In this document: piece by piece, positions 22,871-34,535 of the stretch
How positions within the stretch are numbered: position 1 is the first letter of the stretch
Layout of the letters: the number at the start of each line of letters is the position of its first letter
Source: Heterohyrax brucei
Lineage: Eukaryota; Chordata; Mammalia; Hyracoidea; Procaviidae
DNA: 64,000 nucleotides
Reading direction: 5' to 3'
Assembly (NCBI GenBank): GCA_028571685.1
Contig: CM053162.1
Span: forward strand, 9,428,001 to 9,492,000
The notes under the pieces: generated by a model
The model's input: only the letters and a program-made list of their open reading frames with translations
What the model was told of the DNA's origin: nothing
Databases searched by the model: none
Translations under genes and position numbers: made by a program

Positions 22871-23504
22871 CTCACATCCTTCAGGAATGAAAGTTTAGGT
22901 CACCTCACCAGGTAAAGAACCACAACCAGCTGAGGTGCTTGCTGAGAGCAAAGGGAATATGAAATGGGTGGTAGAAGAAGTCAGTTCTAAAATAACAAGT
23001 TCCAACCACACGACCAGTTGCAGAAACAAGGGCTATAACTCTTATAAGTATTTCTGCCCTGTATGTGTGTCTCCATTATTTCAGTTTTGTTCATTAGTAA
23101 AATATAAAATGTAAACAGGGCTAGTGCATGTTCTGTTGTATCATGTTAGACACAAGAATTATGTTATGATTGTCTTTATTCAGGGATTATGTATGCATGG
23201 TTTGAGGAGATGTGTACAGGTGCCAAGTTGACAAAGGGTAGACTATGATCATTAAGGTCATATGTCAGTTTTGGCTGGGCCATGATTCTCAACGGTTTGG
23301 CAGTGATGATGTTAGGCAGTTGTGTAATAATGTGATTACCTCCATCATGAGATTTGATATGATGTGATCACCTCCACAATGGGATCTGTTATGTAGACAG
23401 ATGGTATTTAAGCTGATTCTTGAAGGAAAGAGAAGGTATAGACATGAACCATCTATTCTTGCTATTATTTCCATCACCGAGAATAAAATATTCTTGTGTC
23501 TATA

Positions 23505-23830
23505 TCTTCTTCTTCCTCAAGACCCAGCTTAAATGTTGCCTCTCCACGTAAATTTGCACTCACATCTCATCTTCAAATACCTTCTTCTTCCTCTCAGCAC
23601 CTGTAAACTTTATCTGAAACATTCCTGTGGTGTTTACCACTTTTTATATTGTGTTGTAAGTAGATGGGCCTGTGTGATAGTCCCTATTAGACTACAAATT
23701 CCTTAAGGATAAATGCTTGTTTTATCTTTAGTAGTATACCCTTAATGCATAGTATGATACAGAGAAAGTGGACAGTGAAAGTGAATATTTGTTGAAAGAA
23801 TGAATTAAGAACAAGTTGAGACAAGATATG
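23505..23830 (+). repeat. L2 LINE 3' fragment
   Basis: 'agacccagcttaaatgttgc', 'ttagactacaaattccttaa' and a terminal 'tgaatatttgttgaaagaat' are typical of the ancient L2 3' end in sense. Confidence 0.7.
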
Positions 23831-25580
23831 AAGAAGCTCTCTGAAAAATAAAAGGCATATATTATAGAGCATACATGCATTGTATACATATAACGTATGA
23901 TTATCCCTACCCTACTACCTACTGACTCTGTGATCTTTGGCTAATATTTAACCTCTTTGGCTTTCTCACAAGTAAAACTCTAACAGCAGGGAGTATAGGG
24001 AAAGGGCAGGTACATTCTGTTTGCTTTTGTTTTTAATTTCCACTACTCCTAAATCTAAAGAAAATAAAATGAAGGCTTGAGTACAATAAAACCCGTGTAC
24101 CCAAGGCAAAGAAACATAAAATGGAGAAATTGGAAATCATATAGAAGAAATAAGGAAAGATAAGTATAAAATTGGAACCACACATGAAAAGTTACTGTTA
24201 TTGAGCTCTAAATTTTGTTCTAAGCTTCCCGGTTGCCAAGGCAAAAAGTAAAACATAACAGAGTATGTAGCTTTCCTTATCAGAAAAAATCTATCACACC
24301 AGTTATCAGGAAAGAAAAATTCTTTCCCAGAGCTCTCTGTTAGAAAGAACTATGGTATCATTCCTTTAAAAAAAAAAAATAGGCTGATGGGTAACACTGT
24401 GGGCAACATCCTCTACAACCCATAAATCCCAAGAACCTCTTGTTTAGAAAGATCCTACTGCTAACACAGGATAAGAAAGGAGTTACAGTAAAGAGGCACA
24501 CCCCAAGCTAAGCAGCCATACAAATAACCTGGACACATTATTATTTACTGTCATTTGATTGGACATAAGAAATTTCCTGCCTAAAAAAATTTTCTCTATT
24601 TGGAATAAAGATGGACTGTTCTTTCTGGCAATAATTTACCACTGAATTAAACTCTTTACTAAAACAGATCATGGCTTCTGGGTGTAAAATTAAGCCCGGA
24701 TAATTGCAATGGTTTCCTGTTTGCTGTGGCAGAAGGGCACATGTTGAATTCATCTAAAAACTCTATTTCTAGATTAAAAACAAAAGAGAGACAGAGAGAG
24801 GTGAGAAGTAGGGGGATATGAGGAAATAAACTCCATTAGAAATTGGGGCTTATGGACTTTGAGTGATAAGTCCTTCTTTATGATAGCTTTGTGGTTCTAT
24901 TCTCTCTGCTTCTGTGTGTTTGAAATTTTCCATAAAAATATTATTTCATATGCATTGCAGTTTACTATGCAAGATTCTAGAAACAAAGAGTGAGCTGAAC
25001 GTTGCCAAACACCATCCATGGGCTGCTGACTAATCGCTGCTTCTGCTGTGACAACAGCTCCATGAAGCGCCAACTGGCTTCCCAGAGCTCACACACACAC
25101 CTTGTCCTCAGATCCTGGCTAGGGGACCCAATGACCCAGTGGACTCTGAACGCTCCCAGAAGCTTTGCATTCAATGAGCTGATTGTTCCCAGTGGCTGAG
25201 GCTTCAGCTCTCTCAGTGTGCACAGCAGGACTGTGAGTGGAGGTGGCGAGGACAGGGGCAGGGAGAATATGGTGCTGGCCTTCAGATCAGCCTCTGTGGG
25301 TAAGAGAGGAAAGAGAAGGAGCAGGAAAGAGAGGAGATGAGGGACAACCTTCCTATGGAGCCAGTGCCTCTCTGACTGCAAGACACGTGAATTAGCTTTG
25401 CAACTAGAGCTACAAGCACTATAGACCTAAAAGTGGTGGCTCAACAAGGAAGAATCTGGCAGAGAATGGGGTGTGGGCTTCAATAGTACAGGAAGTGAAA
25501 GCTTGTGACCTAGAAGACTAGGTGATCTGGGAACATGGGTCAACTCAGTGTTCCCCTCCCCCAGCCAAGTTCAGAAAGAC
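23831..25580. other. Mostly unassigned; possible old L1 3' end
   Basis: About 24780-24960 ends with 'gtgtttgaaattttccataa', which resembles old L1 3'UTR sequence. The rest shows no repeat or exon. The minus-strand open frame 25381-24977 is discussed under rejected items. Confidence 0.4.
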
Positions 25581-25587
25581 TATAAAT

Positions 25588-25800
25588 GCAGTAAGTCCCT
25601 GATGGTACAGTTAATGTGCTCAACTGCTAACCAGAAGGCTGGAGGTTCACTTCTACCCTGAGGCACTTGGAAGAAAGGCCTGGAAATCTGCTTCAGAAAA
25701 CAATTACCATAGAAAACCTAGTTCTAACTATTGAGATCCTAATTTTCCTGACATACATAGGATCACTGTGAATCAGAGTCAACTCAACAGCAACTATTTT
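25588..25800 (+). repeat. AfroSINE, longer variant
   Basis: Sense: 'agtccctgatggtacagtta', 'actgctaaccagaaggctgg', 'aaatctgcttcagaaaacaa' and tail 'cactgtgaatcagagtcaac'. The 'gaaatctgcttc' block marks the longer variant. Confidence 0.85.
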
Positions 25801-26604
25801 ATAAGAGGTGCAACTCTGAGTCTGGGGACTCTGATATGATTAACTGTAAAGACTGAGCAGGGAGAAGGCTATGACAGCAACCAGAGGTCTAAGAGGGAAG
25901 CTCTAGCACTAGTTTTGAGAACTCAGCAGCCCTGTGGCCCCAAGCACAGCCAACTTTGTAATTTCTCCTTTTGAAGCAGGCAGAAAGAGAAAGTGTTTGA
26001 CTTTCCTAAAACAAACACAGTGCTAAGTCAGAGACAAGGTCAGTGTGGGCTGGCTCAGGCTTCCACTGACTAGGGAAGTCACACTTCATATTTCCAGCAT
26101 TAAAGCCCTATAGCGTATACCTCAGAGAAGTATATACACTGTGACCCTGTTGCCTTCTTCAGAGATGAGCTGAGGAGGACCTGAGCTGAGGAGGACCTTC
26201 TGTAAGCCAGGGGACACTAGTCACTGAGGACATTTCCACCAACTGAACCTGAGTGTCCAGAACAGATAAGATCCAACAGAAGAGGTGGATCCACGTGAAA
26301 GGGTCTTCAACTGTAGCTCAGCCCAGGTAGAAAAGGACTCTTAGGAAAAGGAACATTTTCCACCAATAATCTCCCTGAGTCATATAGAAGAGAGTGTGTG
26401 ATCATATTGGCAAAACATACCAGACTTGGAGAGAAGGAAAGGACTTGCCCCTTCCTCAGAGGCTGCCCAAACACACGGACTCCCACAGGCACCCCCTCAC
26501 CCGGTGTGAGCATAACTTCTCCATGTGTGCAACTTTCAGCTGCAGATCTGGGTGATGGTAACCATAACAGGCCTTCAGGATTCAAAGCAAGCCCTTTTCG
26601 TGTT
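25801..26604. other. Unassigned sequence
   Basis: A direct repeat of 'gagctgaggaggacct' (26165-26201) is the only local structure seen. Confidence 0.4.
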
Positions 26605-26790
26605 ATCTCACTCGGCTCCATCAGTACTCCCACGAGGCAGATATTATTACTATCTCTATTTGTAGATAAGGAAGCCAACGCCCAGGGAGGAGCAACAACT
26701 GCCTGGGTCACACATAGTTCATGAGCACAAGAACTAGGATTTGAAGTTGAATCCTCTGAGTCACTGTGCCTTGGGTTTCCTCTCAGTCCC
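26605..26790 (-). repeat. MIR
   Basis: Antisense MIR: 'gcagatattattactatctc', 'tttgtagataaggaagccaa', 'ctgcctgggtcacacatagt', 'aactaggatttgaagttgaa'. Confidence 0.8.
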
Positions 26791-27163
26791 AACTGCCTAG
26801 TTTCCAACATAGCCTCCTGTCCTCCCCTCCATATCATATCAGGTTCCCAGCTACTTGGCCCCGTGAATTCCAATTATAACATCTATATGCATATGGTATA
26901 AGCCCTTCTTCATCAGCTCTCTCAGTTCATCTCCCTGCATGGGTTCCTGGTCTCTTTATGCCAGATTTCTGCCAACTCTAACACCTATGGCACAAAGCAC
27001 ATAAGTGTGTAGTACTCTCTCCTCACCCCTTCCACTAGGAAAATAGATTTTACGTGCATCCCTTACAGGATACAATGGGAGGGAGGAAATGAAGCATTCC
27101 CCATTTTTAGCCCCAATATTCCTTTGGGATTTGGTCTCATGTGCCTTGATAAGCGAATCCCTT
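26791..27163. other. Unassigned sequence
   Basis: Nothing recognised upstream of the provirus-like LTR. Confidence 0.4.
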
Positions 27164-27175
27164 ACGATTCAGAAA

Positions 27176-27340
27176 AAACCCCGGTGGCGTAATGGTTAAG
27201 AACCATAGCTACTAACCAAAAGGTTGGCAGTTCGAATCCACTAAGCACTCAGAAATCCTGTGGGGCAGTTCTTTTCTCTTCTTTAGGGTCTCTATGAGTT
27301 GGAATTCATTCAGCCGTGATGGGCTGGTTTTTTTGGTTTT
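27176..27340 (+). repeat. AfroSINE inside the LTR
   Basis: Full sense copy, 'aaaccccggtggcgtaatgg' to a 'tttttttggtttt' tail. Imperfect flanking repeats 'acgattcagaaa' (27164-27175) and 'atgatttaggaaa' (from 27344) fit a diverged target duplication about 10 bp into the LTR. Confidence 0.85.
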
Positions 27341-27712
27341 ATGATGATTTAGGAAATAATACTGGAATCATTATTCCCTGTCCTTGAGTACAGAGAATAT
27401 AATCCAGCTGAAGGTTGGCACAAAAGGACTCATAAGGACATATCAACTGGGCTCTGAGGTATATAGAAAATAGATGTGATGATCTTGGAAATTATGTTTT
27501 AAGAAGGGAAATATCTTTCAGAAAATCTTACACATAAGTAAGTCAAACGGAACACAAAAGACTTTCCATTCCTAACTTCTTCTATTAGCATTTAACGAAT
27601 AGAAAATTTATTGAACCAATGAAGACATTCCTGACTCTCATTACTGAAACCTATACCAATGATTATTAACAAATAAGATTCCAAATTAAGATCACACCTT
27701 TGCAGAAAATAC

Positions 27713-28684
27713 TTGATAAAGAAAATATTTGATAAAGTTCAACACCCATTCATGCTAAAAATTCTTAGCGAAACAGGCATAGATGGAAAATTCCTGAACG
27801 CAATAAGGGCCATTTATACAAAGCCAACTGCCTACATCATCCTGAATGGAGAGAGACTGAAGGAGTTTCTCTTGAGAACAGGAACTAGACAAGGATGTCC
27901 ACTCTCACCTCTCCTATTCAACATTATACTAAAAGTTCTAGCCAGAGCAATTAGACAAGAAATAAAGGGCATCTGCATCAGCAAAGAAGAAGTCAAAATC
28001 TCCCTGTTTGCTGATGATATGATTGTATATGCAGAGAATCCCAAAGAATCTATAAGTAAACTAATCAAACTAATAGAAGAGTTCATCAAAGTCTCAGCAT
28101 ACAAGATAAATGTAAGTAAATCAGTAGGATTCTTTTATACCAATGAGACTGTTAATCAAGAAATCATCAAATCACTACCATTTACTATAGCCCCTAAGGA
28201 GATAACATACCTAGGAATTAATCTAACCAGAGAAATAACAGACCTTTACAAAGAGAACTACAAGTCCTTACTACAAGAAACTGAGAGAGACTTGCATAAA
28301 TGGAGAAACCTACCCTGCTCGTGGATAGAAAGACTTAACATTGTGAAAATGTCTGTTTTACCCAAAGCAATGTACTTATATAATGCAATCCCGATGCAAG
28401 TTCCAGCATCATTTTTTAATGAGATGGAGAAACAAATCACCAATTTTGTGGGGAAAGGGAAGAAACCACGGATAAGTAAAGTACTACTAAAGAAGAAGAA
28501 CACACTAGAAGCCCTCTCCTTACCCAACTTCAGAACCTATTACACTGCTACAGTGGTCAACACAGCCTGGTACTGGTACAAGAACAGACAGATTGATCAA
28601 TGGAACAAAATTGAGACCCCAGAGCTGATGCCATCTGCCTATGAACAGTTGATATTCGACAAAGGCCCTAAAACATTACACTAG
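27713..28684 (+). pseudogene. L1 copy 2 ORF2 RT and thumb, longest L1 frame in the window
   Basis: A 323-aa open frame. It starts within the '[10 protein letters not shown]' motif, carries '[12 protein letters not shown]' near residues 59-70 and an intact FADD at residues 99-102 (28007-28018). It continues through '[20 protein letters not shown]' and the thumb to 'KGPKTLH', ending at a stop. The endonuclease and N-terminal RT are absent from the insertion, so the product could not support retrotransposition. Confidence 0.95.
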
Positions 28685-28744
28685 GGTAAAAACAATCTCT
28701 TCAACAAATGGTGCTGGCACAATTGGATATCCATCTGCAATAAA

Positions 28745-29716
28745 TTGAAACAAGATCCGTATCTTACACCTTATACAAAAACCAACCCAAACTGGATAAA
28801 AGACCTAAATATCAAATCTAAAACAATAAAGCTCATCCAAGAAAAAGTGGGAACAATGGAAGGTTTAATCCACAATGTAGACAGACTTCAAAATCTGTCA
28901 AACAAACCACAATCATCAGAAGAGAAAATAGATAAATGGGAACTATTAAAAACCAAACACTTTTGCTCATCCAAAGACTTTATTAATAGAATTAAAAGGC
29001 CACCTACAGGGGAAACATATTTGGCAACTCTATGTCAGACCAACGCCTGATCTCCGTAATTTATAGGTACTACAAAATATCAATAGGAAGAAGATAAATC
29101 ATCCAATTAAGCGATGGGCAAAAGAGATAGACATTTCCCTAAAGAGGAGATCCAGGTTGCCAAAAAACACATGCAGACACGTTCACTATCTTTAGTTACT
29201 ACAGAAATTCAAATCAAAACTACAATAGATACCATCTTACCCCAACAAGAATGGCCATGATCCAAAAAACACGAAACAACAAATGTTTGGAGAGGCTGTG
29301 GAGAAAGTGGAACTCTCCTATACTGTTGGTAGGGTTGGAAAATGGTCCAGCCTCTTTGGAACGCAGTCTGCTGCTTGCTTAAAAAAATGTATATAGATAT
29401 ACCATTTGACCCAGTAATCCCTCTACTTGGAATATATCCTGCAAAATCAAGGCCATTCACACCAATGGATATATGCAGAAGAATGTTTATCGCAGCACAG
29501 TCCATGACAGCAAAAAGATGGAATCAACCCAGATGCCCAACAACAGAAGAATGGATAAGTAAACTATGGTATATATACTCAATGGAGCACTATGCAATGA
29601 TAAAGAACAATGATGATTCCAGGAAACATCTCCTAACCTGGTTTCAACCAGAGGACATTATGTTGAGTGAAAGTAGTCAGCGACAAAAGGACAAATATTG
29701 TATGAGACCCTTATGA
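28745..29716 (+). pseudogene. L1 copy 2 ORF2 C-terminal part
   Basis: Open segments 28745-29050 and 29342-29716 continue ORF2 past the stop at 28685. Landmarks: 'TPYTKTNPNWIKDLNI', 'FCSSKDFINRIKRPP' and 'KRWNQPRCPTTEEWISKLWY'. A frameshift near 29050-29340 separates them. Confidence 0.9.
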
Positions 29717-30680
29717 TAGGAACTCAAAAACAGACTTATTCATAGAAGAAAAGACTCTTTCACAGCTGCAATGGAGGGGAGGGAGGGAGGATGAGGGGGA
29801 GAGTTTAGATTAGATGGTAGAAATTTGGTTGGGTGAAATTGGTGACAGCACACATTAGAAACAAGAACAATATTAAGTGGACTTCAGCATAACTTGAGTA
29901 CTTCTTCTATCTTGACCCAATAATGCAAGGATAGAGTAGCTGGGGCGGGGGCAGGAGACCATGCTCTTAGGTGAAATCGAGGCCAACTGGCAAAACTAGC
30001 TTTTTGCTAAGAGAGATCTCTTCACCCTACATTGGTGAGTGGTGTCTGGGGTCTTAAAAGCTGCCAAATACGGGCACAGCAAATGGTCCAACTGAGTAGG
30101 AGTGGCTGCTCATGGAGGACCAAAACAATAACCCAGAAGACAGAGAGACTCACATGAGTGGATGCTTTCATAGACTTGTGACAAGAAGAACCGGCTATCA
30201 CCACCAGTGATAGCCACGATGGGGCTCACAAAGTTGAGTCTCACTGACAACACAAGAATAAAAAGGGGCACACCCTGAGACCTCCAGTAAAAGACTACAA
30301 TTGATGGTCCAGAGGCTTCGGGGTTCCCCTGGAAGCATGGCCCCTGGCCCTGATGCTGCCCTTGCCCATAAATCATAAAGAAAGTCCACTCTTCAGACAG
30401 CAATAGATTGGACTTGATGAAGCAGAGTGACCATATATTGGATGCACTTTATGGTTCTGTACATCTATAGGATATCTTCTTGCTGACCTCTGGCTGGAGG
30501 AAGGGGAGTGGGTGGACAGGAGGGGAAAAGAGACTGTTGGGAAGATGAGACATGTACGGAGCAGAGAGGAATAGTGTGCTGTCACCAGGCAGGGAGAGCA
30601 GTGGAAGCTGCATATATATAGGTGGGCATGTAAATTTATATGGGAATGTACATTTTCACTCAGTCATAATTAAAAAAAAA
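29715..30680 (+). other. L1 copy 2 3'UTR
   Basis: About 970 bp collinear with 11845-12835 and 43695-44727, ending 'cactcagtcataattaaaaa'. Antisense open frames occur at 30022-30403, in the same relative position as in the other copies. Confidence 0.9.
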
Positions 30681-31041
30681 AATTAAGATCACAGTTTCTA
30701 GTCAATCTGTGAAAAGGTGACATTTTCAGTGGCTTTGCCCAGTTGTAATGTTAATACATACTGTTGTTTCAGTAACATGCCTTGGAGTTGTGGTGGAATG
30801 CTTTTGGTTTTCCCATTCTTGCTTAGTCTAACATTCTTTCGACTGGGACAGACATGGCTGTGACAGCATGTTTGTCCATTTTCACACTTCTTTCCTTTCT
30901 GTAATTTCCTTAGACTTGGGAAGACACAGTTGTAGCAGTATGCTTGTCCATTTCCTACTTTTGTCCTTTTGAACATATGCCAGGTAAAACTTCTTTTTCC
31001 TTGCTTTACTAAAATTTTGTGGTGTTTTTTCCCCTACAACA

Positions 31042-32544
31042 GTTAATAACACAGTTGGCAGGGTTTCTGAAACTACAAATCCAGTCAAACTCAAAGAGTT
31101 CTGGACTGTAAAGCAGAAGCTGGTAAAAGAAAGGTCCTATCTTATGGCCCCTTATGTTACCACTCCAACACCATAGGGTGAGTGCTCTCAGAAAATAAGC
31201 CTTTGCATATTCTCTTTCTCACGTTTTCTTAAATTTTACTTGGCATATTTGCTTGAAAAACCACTTGGTTAGTTAAGCAGAATCTTTCTTAGATTTTTGT
31301 TTGATCATTTGGTTGAGTGACATTCAGTAACTCTTTTGATAAACTGCAATTTAGATCTGGATTCAGGCATTTTAAACATTAAAGGGGTAATTCTGTATCA
31401 GAGACCCCTGGGTCACCATAAGCCACAAAATCCCAGCTTTTTTATGACTTCAAGAAAACTTAGAAAAGAGTGCTCTGCTTTTCCAGATTTGCAAGGGGCA
31501 GTGGCAGCTCCTGACTTGTGTTATGAAATTTAAGGGAGAATTGGTAGTTCCCTGACTTTTTTTACAATATACTTTGCCAATGAAGGATTACAATGTTAAA
31601 ATTCATCAGTAGTTTAGAAATACTTTCCAATGATAAGAATAGTAATATTTAAGATCTAAAATGAGGGACCGGGTCTCTAGCTAGCAGAATGATTTAAGTT
31701 CAAAAAGAAGGAAATCAAATGTTTAAATACTAGAGCTTAATATTTTTGATAAATGAGGCTGTATTTCCCCTTATCTCTGAAACATTGACTTGGGGTTCAT
31801 ATTTTAAAATGCTATAAACTGATCAAACTAGAAGTAATTTGGAATTTCAGTGACCACTTTGGGAAAATGAGTTTTCATTTGTGTTGTCGTTTCTTCTTTA
31901 GGGAAATTTTTCTTGATGCTCTGGTTTCATGAAAAGATCTGATATATGACAAGCAAAACATTTCCACCTAACTTAAGCTAAGTATTACACAGCATGTGTT
32001 TTCTTTACAGAAAAAAAGGATAGTTTTGTCTTAAAGTAAAAGTAAAGGGAAGGAAAGTAGTTGTCATTTGCTTTCCAAAACTTAAGTGAACTTAAGCACA
32101 TATAAATGATTTGGGATGACCTAATTTTGTATTCTACCAAAGTTAAAATATAGGTAGGGTGGCGTATCACCAGTCCTCAGTCTCCAAGGTCATAGAGCTC
32201 CAGGGAAGCTTTTGAGAGACCCTTTCCAATTAGGTGGAGATCTTTTAAGATAAGTGGAAGATAGGAAAGAATTGCTGCTTTGCAGTGTTATCAAATATTG
32301 GATGGATCCCAATCATAAAATAACTGTAAACAAGTTCTCTCTATTGTAGAAACTTTAAGACACATCTGAAATGGCCTGGAATATTATTTCCAACCCTAAC
32401 CAGAAACATAAAGCTATATCCTTATGTCATATCATGATATCCATATCAATTAACTGACCAGTTTAGGAGAGAGAAACTCTGTGATTTCAAAACTTTAGCT
32501 TAAGGGCTAAAATTAGATTGGGAAAAATAAGATGAATAGTAAAC
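31042..32544 (+). other. Presumed provirus internal region, 5' part
   Basis: AT-rich sequence directly after the LTR end. No long open frame survives and I could not recognise gag motifs or a primer-binding site. Assignment to the provirus rests on position between two related LTRs and the env-like signal at 41.8 kb. Confidence 0.4.
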
Positions 32545-32580
32545 GCCAGCCAAGTGCCGTCGAGTCGGATCCGACTCATG
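32545..32580 (-). repeat. 36-bp young AfroSINE tail insertion
   Basis: 'gtgccgtcgagtcggatccg' in AT-rich surroundings with intact CpGs. 'gtaaac' occurs at 32539-32544 and again overlapping the right end (32580-32585), fitting a target duplication. Only the extreme 3' tail of the SINE was inserted. Confidence 0.8.
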
Positions 32581-32789
32581 TAAACATTAAATGAAAATTT
32601 AGAGTGCTTATACTTGATTTCATTTACAGCTAATATTTTATGGTATACAGTCTTAAAGTAATTTCCAAGACATTTTAGGTAACTTCCTGATGTTAAATTG
32701 CCTTAGCAGATGCTTGTCATAATTTATGTTTGTGTACTTTTGTTTTCTACACCACTGTTACCTCAAACCTAAGCAGAGTTTATACCACC

Positions 32790-33600
32790 TGCCACAAACA
32801 GGCTGTCTCTGAGACACTGGTGAGACCAGAAGCAAGATGTTTTATTGTGTACTCGTACACATGGAGACAGAGAGGATAGATTCCTCCAAAGTCTGTCTCC
32901 TTGAAATGGAGACTAGCTGGAGGGTTTACAGGAGGTAATAAGGTTTTATGAATTTGTAGAATGTTAACCTTCTTTAGGTGATGTCATGGATTGAGTTTTG
33001 TCCCCCTCAAAAATGTGCCTAGCCATTTGGCTAGGCTATGATCTTGGTATTGTGTGATCTTCTAACATGTTGTAAATCTTGCCTCTAGGATGTCAATGAG
33101 GGTGGATGGATGGCAGTTGTGCTGGTGGGGCAGGACTCAGTGTGTAAGACTGGATTCTGCCTTGAGGCAATCTCTTGGAATACACAGGAAAGGGAAGCAA
33201 GCAGAAAGTACAAGACCTCATACCACCAAGACCTCATACCACCTCATACCACTCTGGGAACAGAGCACATCCTTGGAAAAGGACATGAGTTCCCTGTACC
33301 TCAGAAGCTCCAGGTCCAGAAGATAATTAACAACGAAGACTTTCCTCCATGGCCAGCAGAGGAACCCTTCCTCTGGAGCTGACACCCTGAATTTGGACTG
33401 GATTGTGACACAAATAAGGTTTCTCTTTATAAAGCCATTCTCTTGTGGTATTTCTGTTATAGCAGCACTAGGTAGCTAAAAGGGGTGGTCAGAGTGGTCC
33501 CCTCTCAGATGTGTTGGTATCTTAATTGGTGTTTGGGGCCCAGAGGTAGTCTGACCATCATGCAAGTTCCCAGTAGACTCCTTTGTTTCCTTTTATGGTC
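32790..33600 (-). repeat. Antisense LTR of a different ERV, split by a MaLR-like LTR
   Basis: 32790-32980 read on the minus strand has an 'aataaaacatcttgcttctg' polyadenylation region and a 'gtctcagagacagcc' end, typical of LTR R/U5. Sequence from 33484 to about 33600 probably continues it. The family is not recognised and the outer limit is uncertain. Confidence 0.5.
32982..33483 (+). repeat. MaLR/MLT-like LTR
   Basis: Starts 'tgtcatggattgagttttgt' and ends near 'ctgttatagcagcactaggt' plus a few bases. It shares these ends with the LTRs at 57.8, 59.8 and 63.2 kb. Flanking 5-bp 'ggtga' (32977-32981) and 'ggtgg' (33484-33488) fit a decayed duplication. 'gacctcataccacc' units near 33213-33255 are locally repeated. 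Confidence 0.85.
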
Positions 33601-33970
33601 TTTACATCACTATCATTTGTTTTTCCAGAGTCCTAAAGAGAACATAGGTTAGTCCTTATCTTGAAAGAAAATGAGGGAAACAATGGTCCTAGGCTTGGAA
33701 ACAGAATTAAGAAATAAAATCGTGCAGATTATGTTCAAGATGTGGCCACTTATTTTACTCTGTCTCTTCCACAAGAGAAAGAATATTTAACTCTGCTAGT
33801 GAGTGTGTTCCTTTTTACTATTTACAAAGTTGCACTATACAAGATACGCAACATAGACAACGTTTAAGAGATTTATTGAAAAAGAAATTTACCTGATGCA
33901 GTCAAAAGTTTTATTTAGCTGACTTAAGTTTAGTGGTTTAATTTATAAGATTTTTAGGAGCTTCTGTGTT
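33601..33970. other. Presumed provirus internal region
   Basis: No open frame or repeat recognised; AT-rich like the neighbouring presumed internal blocks. Confidence 0.35.
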
Positions 33971-33971
33971 A

Positions 33972-34533
33972 CACACGAGAACTGCCAGGTAAGTTCCCTA
34001 TCTCATCCTAGAAAAAGCACTACGTATGTCGTTGCTGAATATAACTATGGTCACTTTCAAAGTACTACCCTCGGGAAGCTATGCGCTGATGCCAGCACCC
34101 AGTCCACCGTTCAAAGCAGTTTTGGAAGTCTTTTTCTGGAATGATCATCAGAGCTGTCATCACATTACTCTTGATGTACTGAATGTCATCAAATTTCCTT
34201 CCTTCCAACATTTCCTTTATCTTCAGGTAAAGAAAAAAGCCACTGTGGGCTAGATCAGGTGGGTAGGGAGGGTGTTTCGATACAGTTTTCTGTTTACTGG
34301 TTAAAAACTCCCTCACAGACAACTATACAATTAAGTTTGTGAACTTGCCTCTGTGCCACCATGCTCAATGGCCATTCCAGGAAGAGTTCCAAAATTGTTT
34401 TGAAGGCTTGACTAGGCACTGGCTTTACTGCATAGCTTCCCAAGAGGAGTACTTCAAAGGTGACCATAGTAACATTCAGCAATGAGATAGCACTTAGAAC
34501 AATTAAGTTCATGAGCTTAATTGTAGGACCTCG
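33972..34533 (-). mobile_element. Palindromic non-autonomous mariner, copy A
   Basis: Inverted ends carry 'aattaagttcatgagcttaa' and its partner near 33990. On the minus strand 34322-34065 encodes the transposase C-terminal region, with 'HPPYPPDLAHSGFF' and 'EKDFQNCFERW' typical of mariner. The segment containing the 'tggtcactttcaaagtac' block appears again inverted at about 34445-34490, so the element is largely a palindrome. A TA flanks each end. Confidence 0.85.
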
Positions 34534-34535
34534 TA

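Larger units (their letters stand above)
19380..23500 (+). mobile_element. ERVL-type endogenous retrovirus, pol region and probable 3' LTR
   Basis: Sense remnant with protease, RT, RNase H/integrase and a dUTPase-like domain in that order. dUTPase after integrase is a hallmark of ERVL (class III). No env was seen. The 5' LTR and gag are missing, replaced upstream by an L1 head. An AfroSINE (20361-20528) interrupts RT. About 23210-23500 looks like the 3' LTR, with a possible polyadenylation signal at 'gagaataaaatattc'. Confidence 0.8.
27697..30680 (+). mobile_element. L1 copy 2, 5'-truncated, 13-bp target duplication
   Basis: Sense L1 of 2984 bp starting inside ORF2 RT and ending in an A-rich tail at 30680. 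'aattaagatcaca' is repeated exactly at 27684-27696 and 30681-30693. The insertion splits the LTR; the partner LTR at 45.1 kb shows the uninterrupted site. The first codons after the junction ('gataaagaaaatatttgata') look like a small duplication at the 5' end. Confidence 0.97.
27165..31041 (+). mobile_element. 5' LTR of a decayed provirus, split by AfroSINE and L1
   Basis: Blocks 27165-27175, 27345-27696 and 30694-31041 align in order with the single LTR at 45113-45679. Shared landmarks include 'gaaataatactggaatcatt', 'gaacacaaaagactttccat', 'gatcacagtttct' and the end 'cccctacaaca'. Removing insertions gives about 700 bp. It is longer than the partner because of several indels, including one extra unit of a 65-70-bp internal repeat (30780-30970). 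Confidence 0.8.

Noticed and set aside
24977..25381. 134-aa minus-strand open frame with a Leu-rich N-terminus
   Set aside because: The hydrophobic start resembles a signal peptide, but the rest is low complexity and unmatched, and nothing around supports an exon.
26307..26873. 188-aa minus-strand open frame
   Set aside because: It runs through an antisense MIR (26605-26790), has no recognisable domain and no splice or codon evidence, so chance is the better explanation.
31042..31100. Primer-binding site after the 5' LTR
   Set aside because: A 'ttggcagggtttctgaaa' stretch was considered, but it is not at the LTR edge and I could not match it to a tRNA 3' end with confidence.
33090..33382. 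Overlapping 78- and 90-aa plus-strand frames
   Set aside because: Both are inside the MaLR-like LTR.
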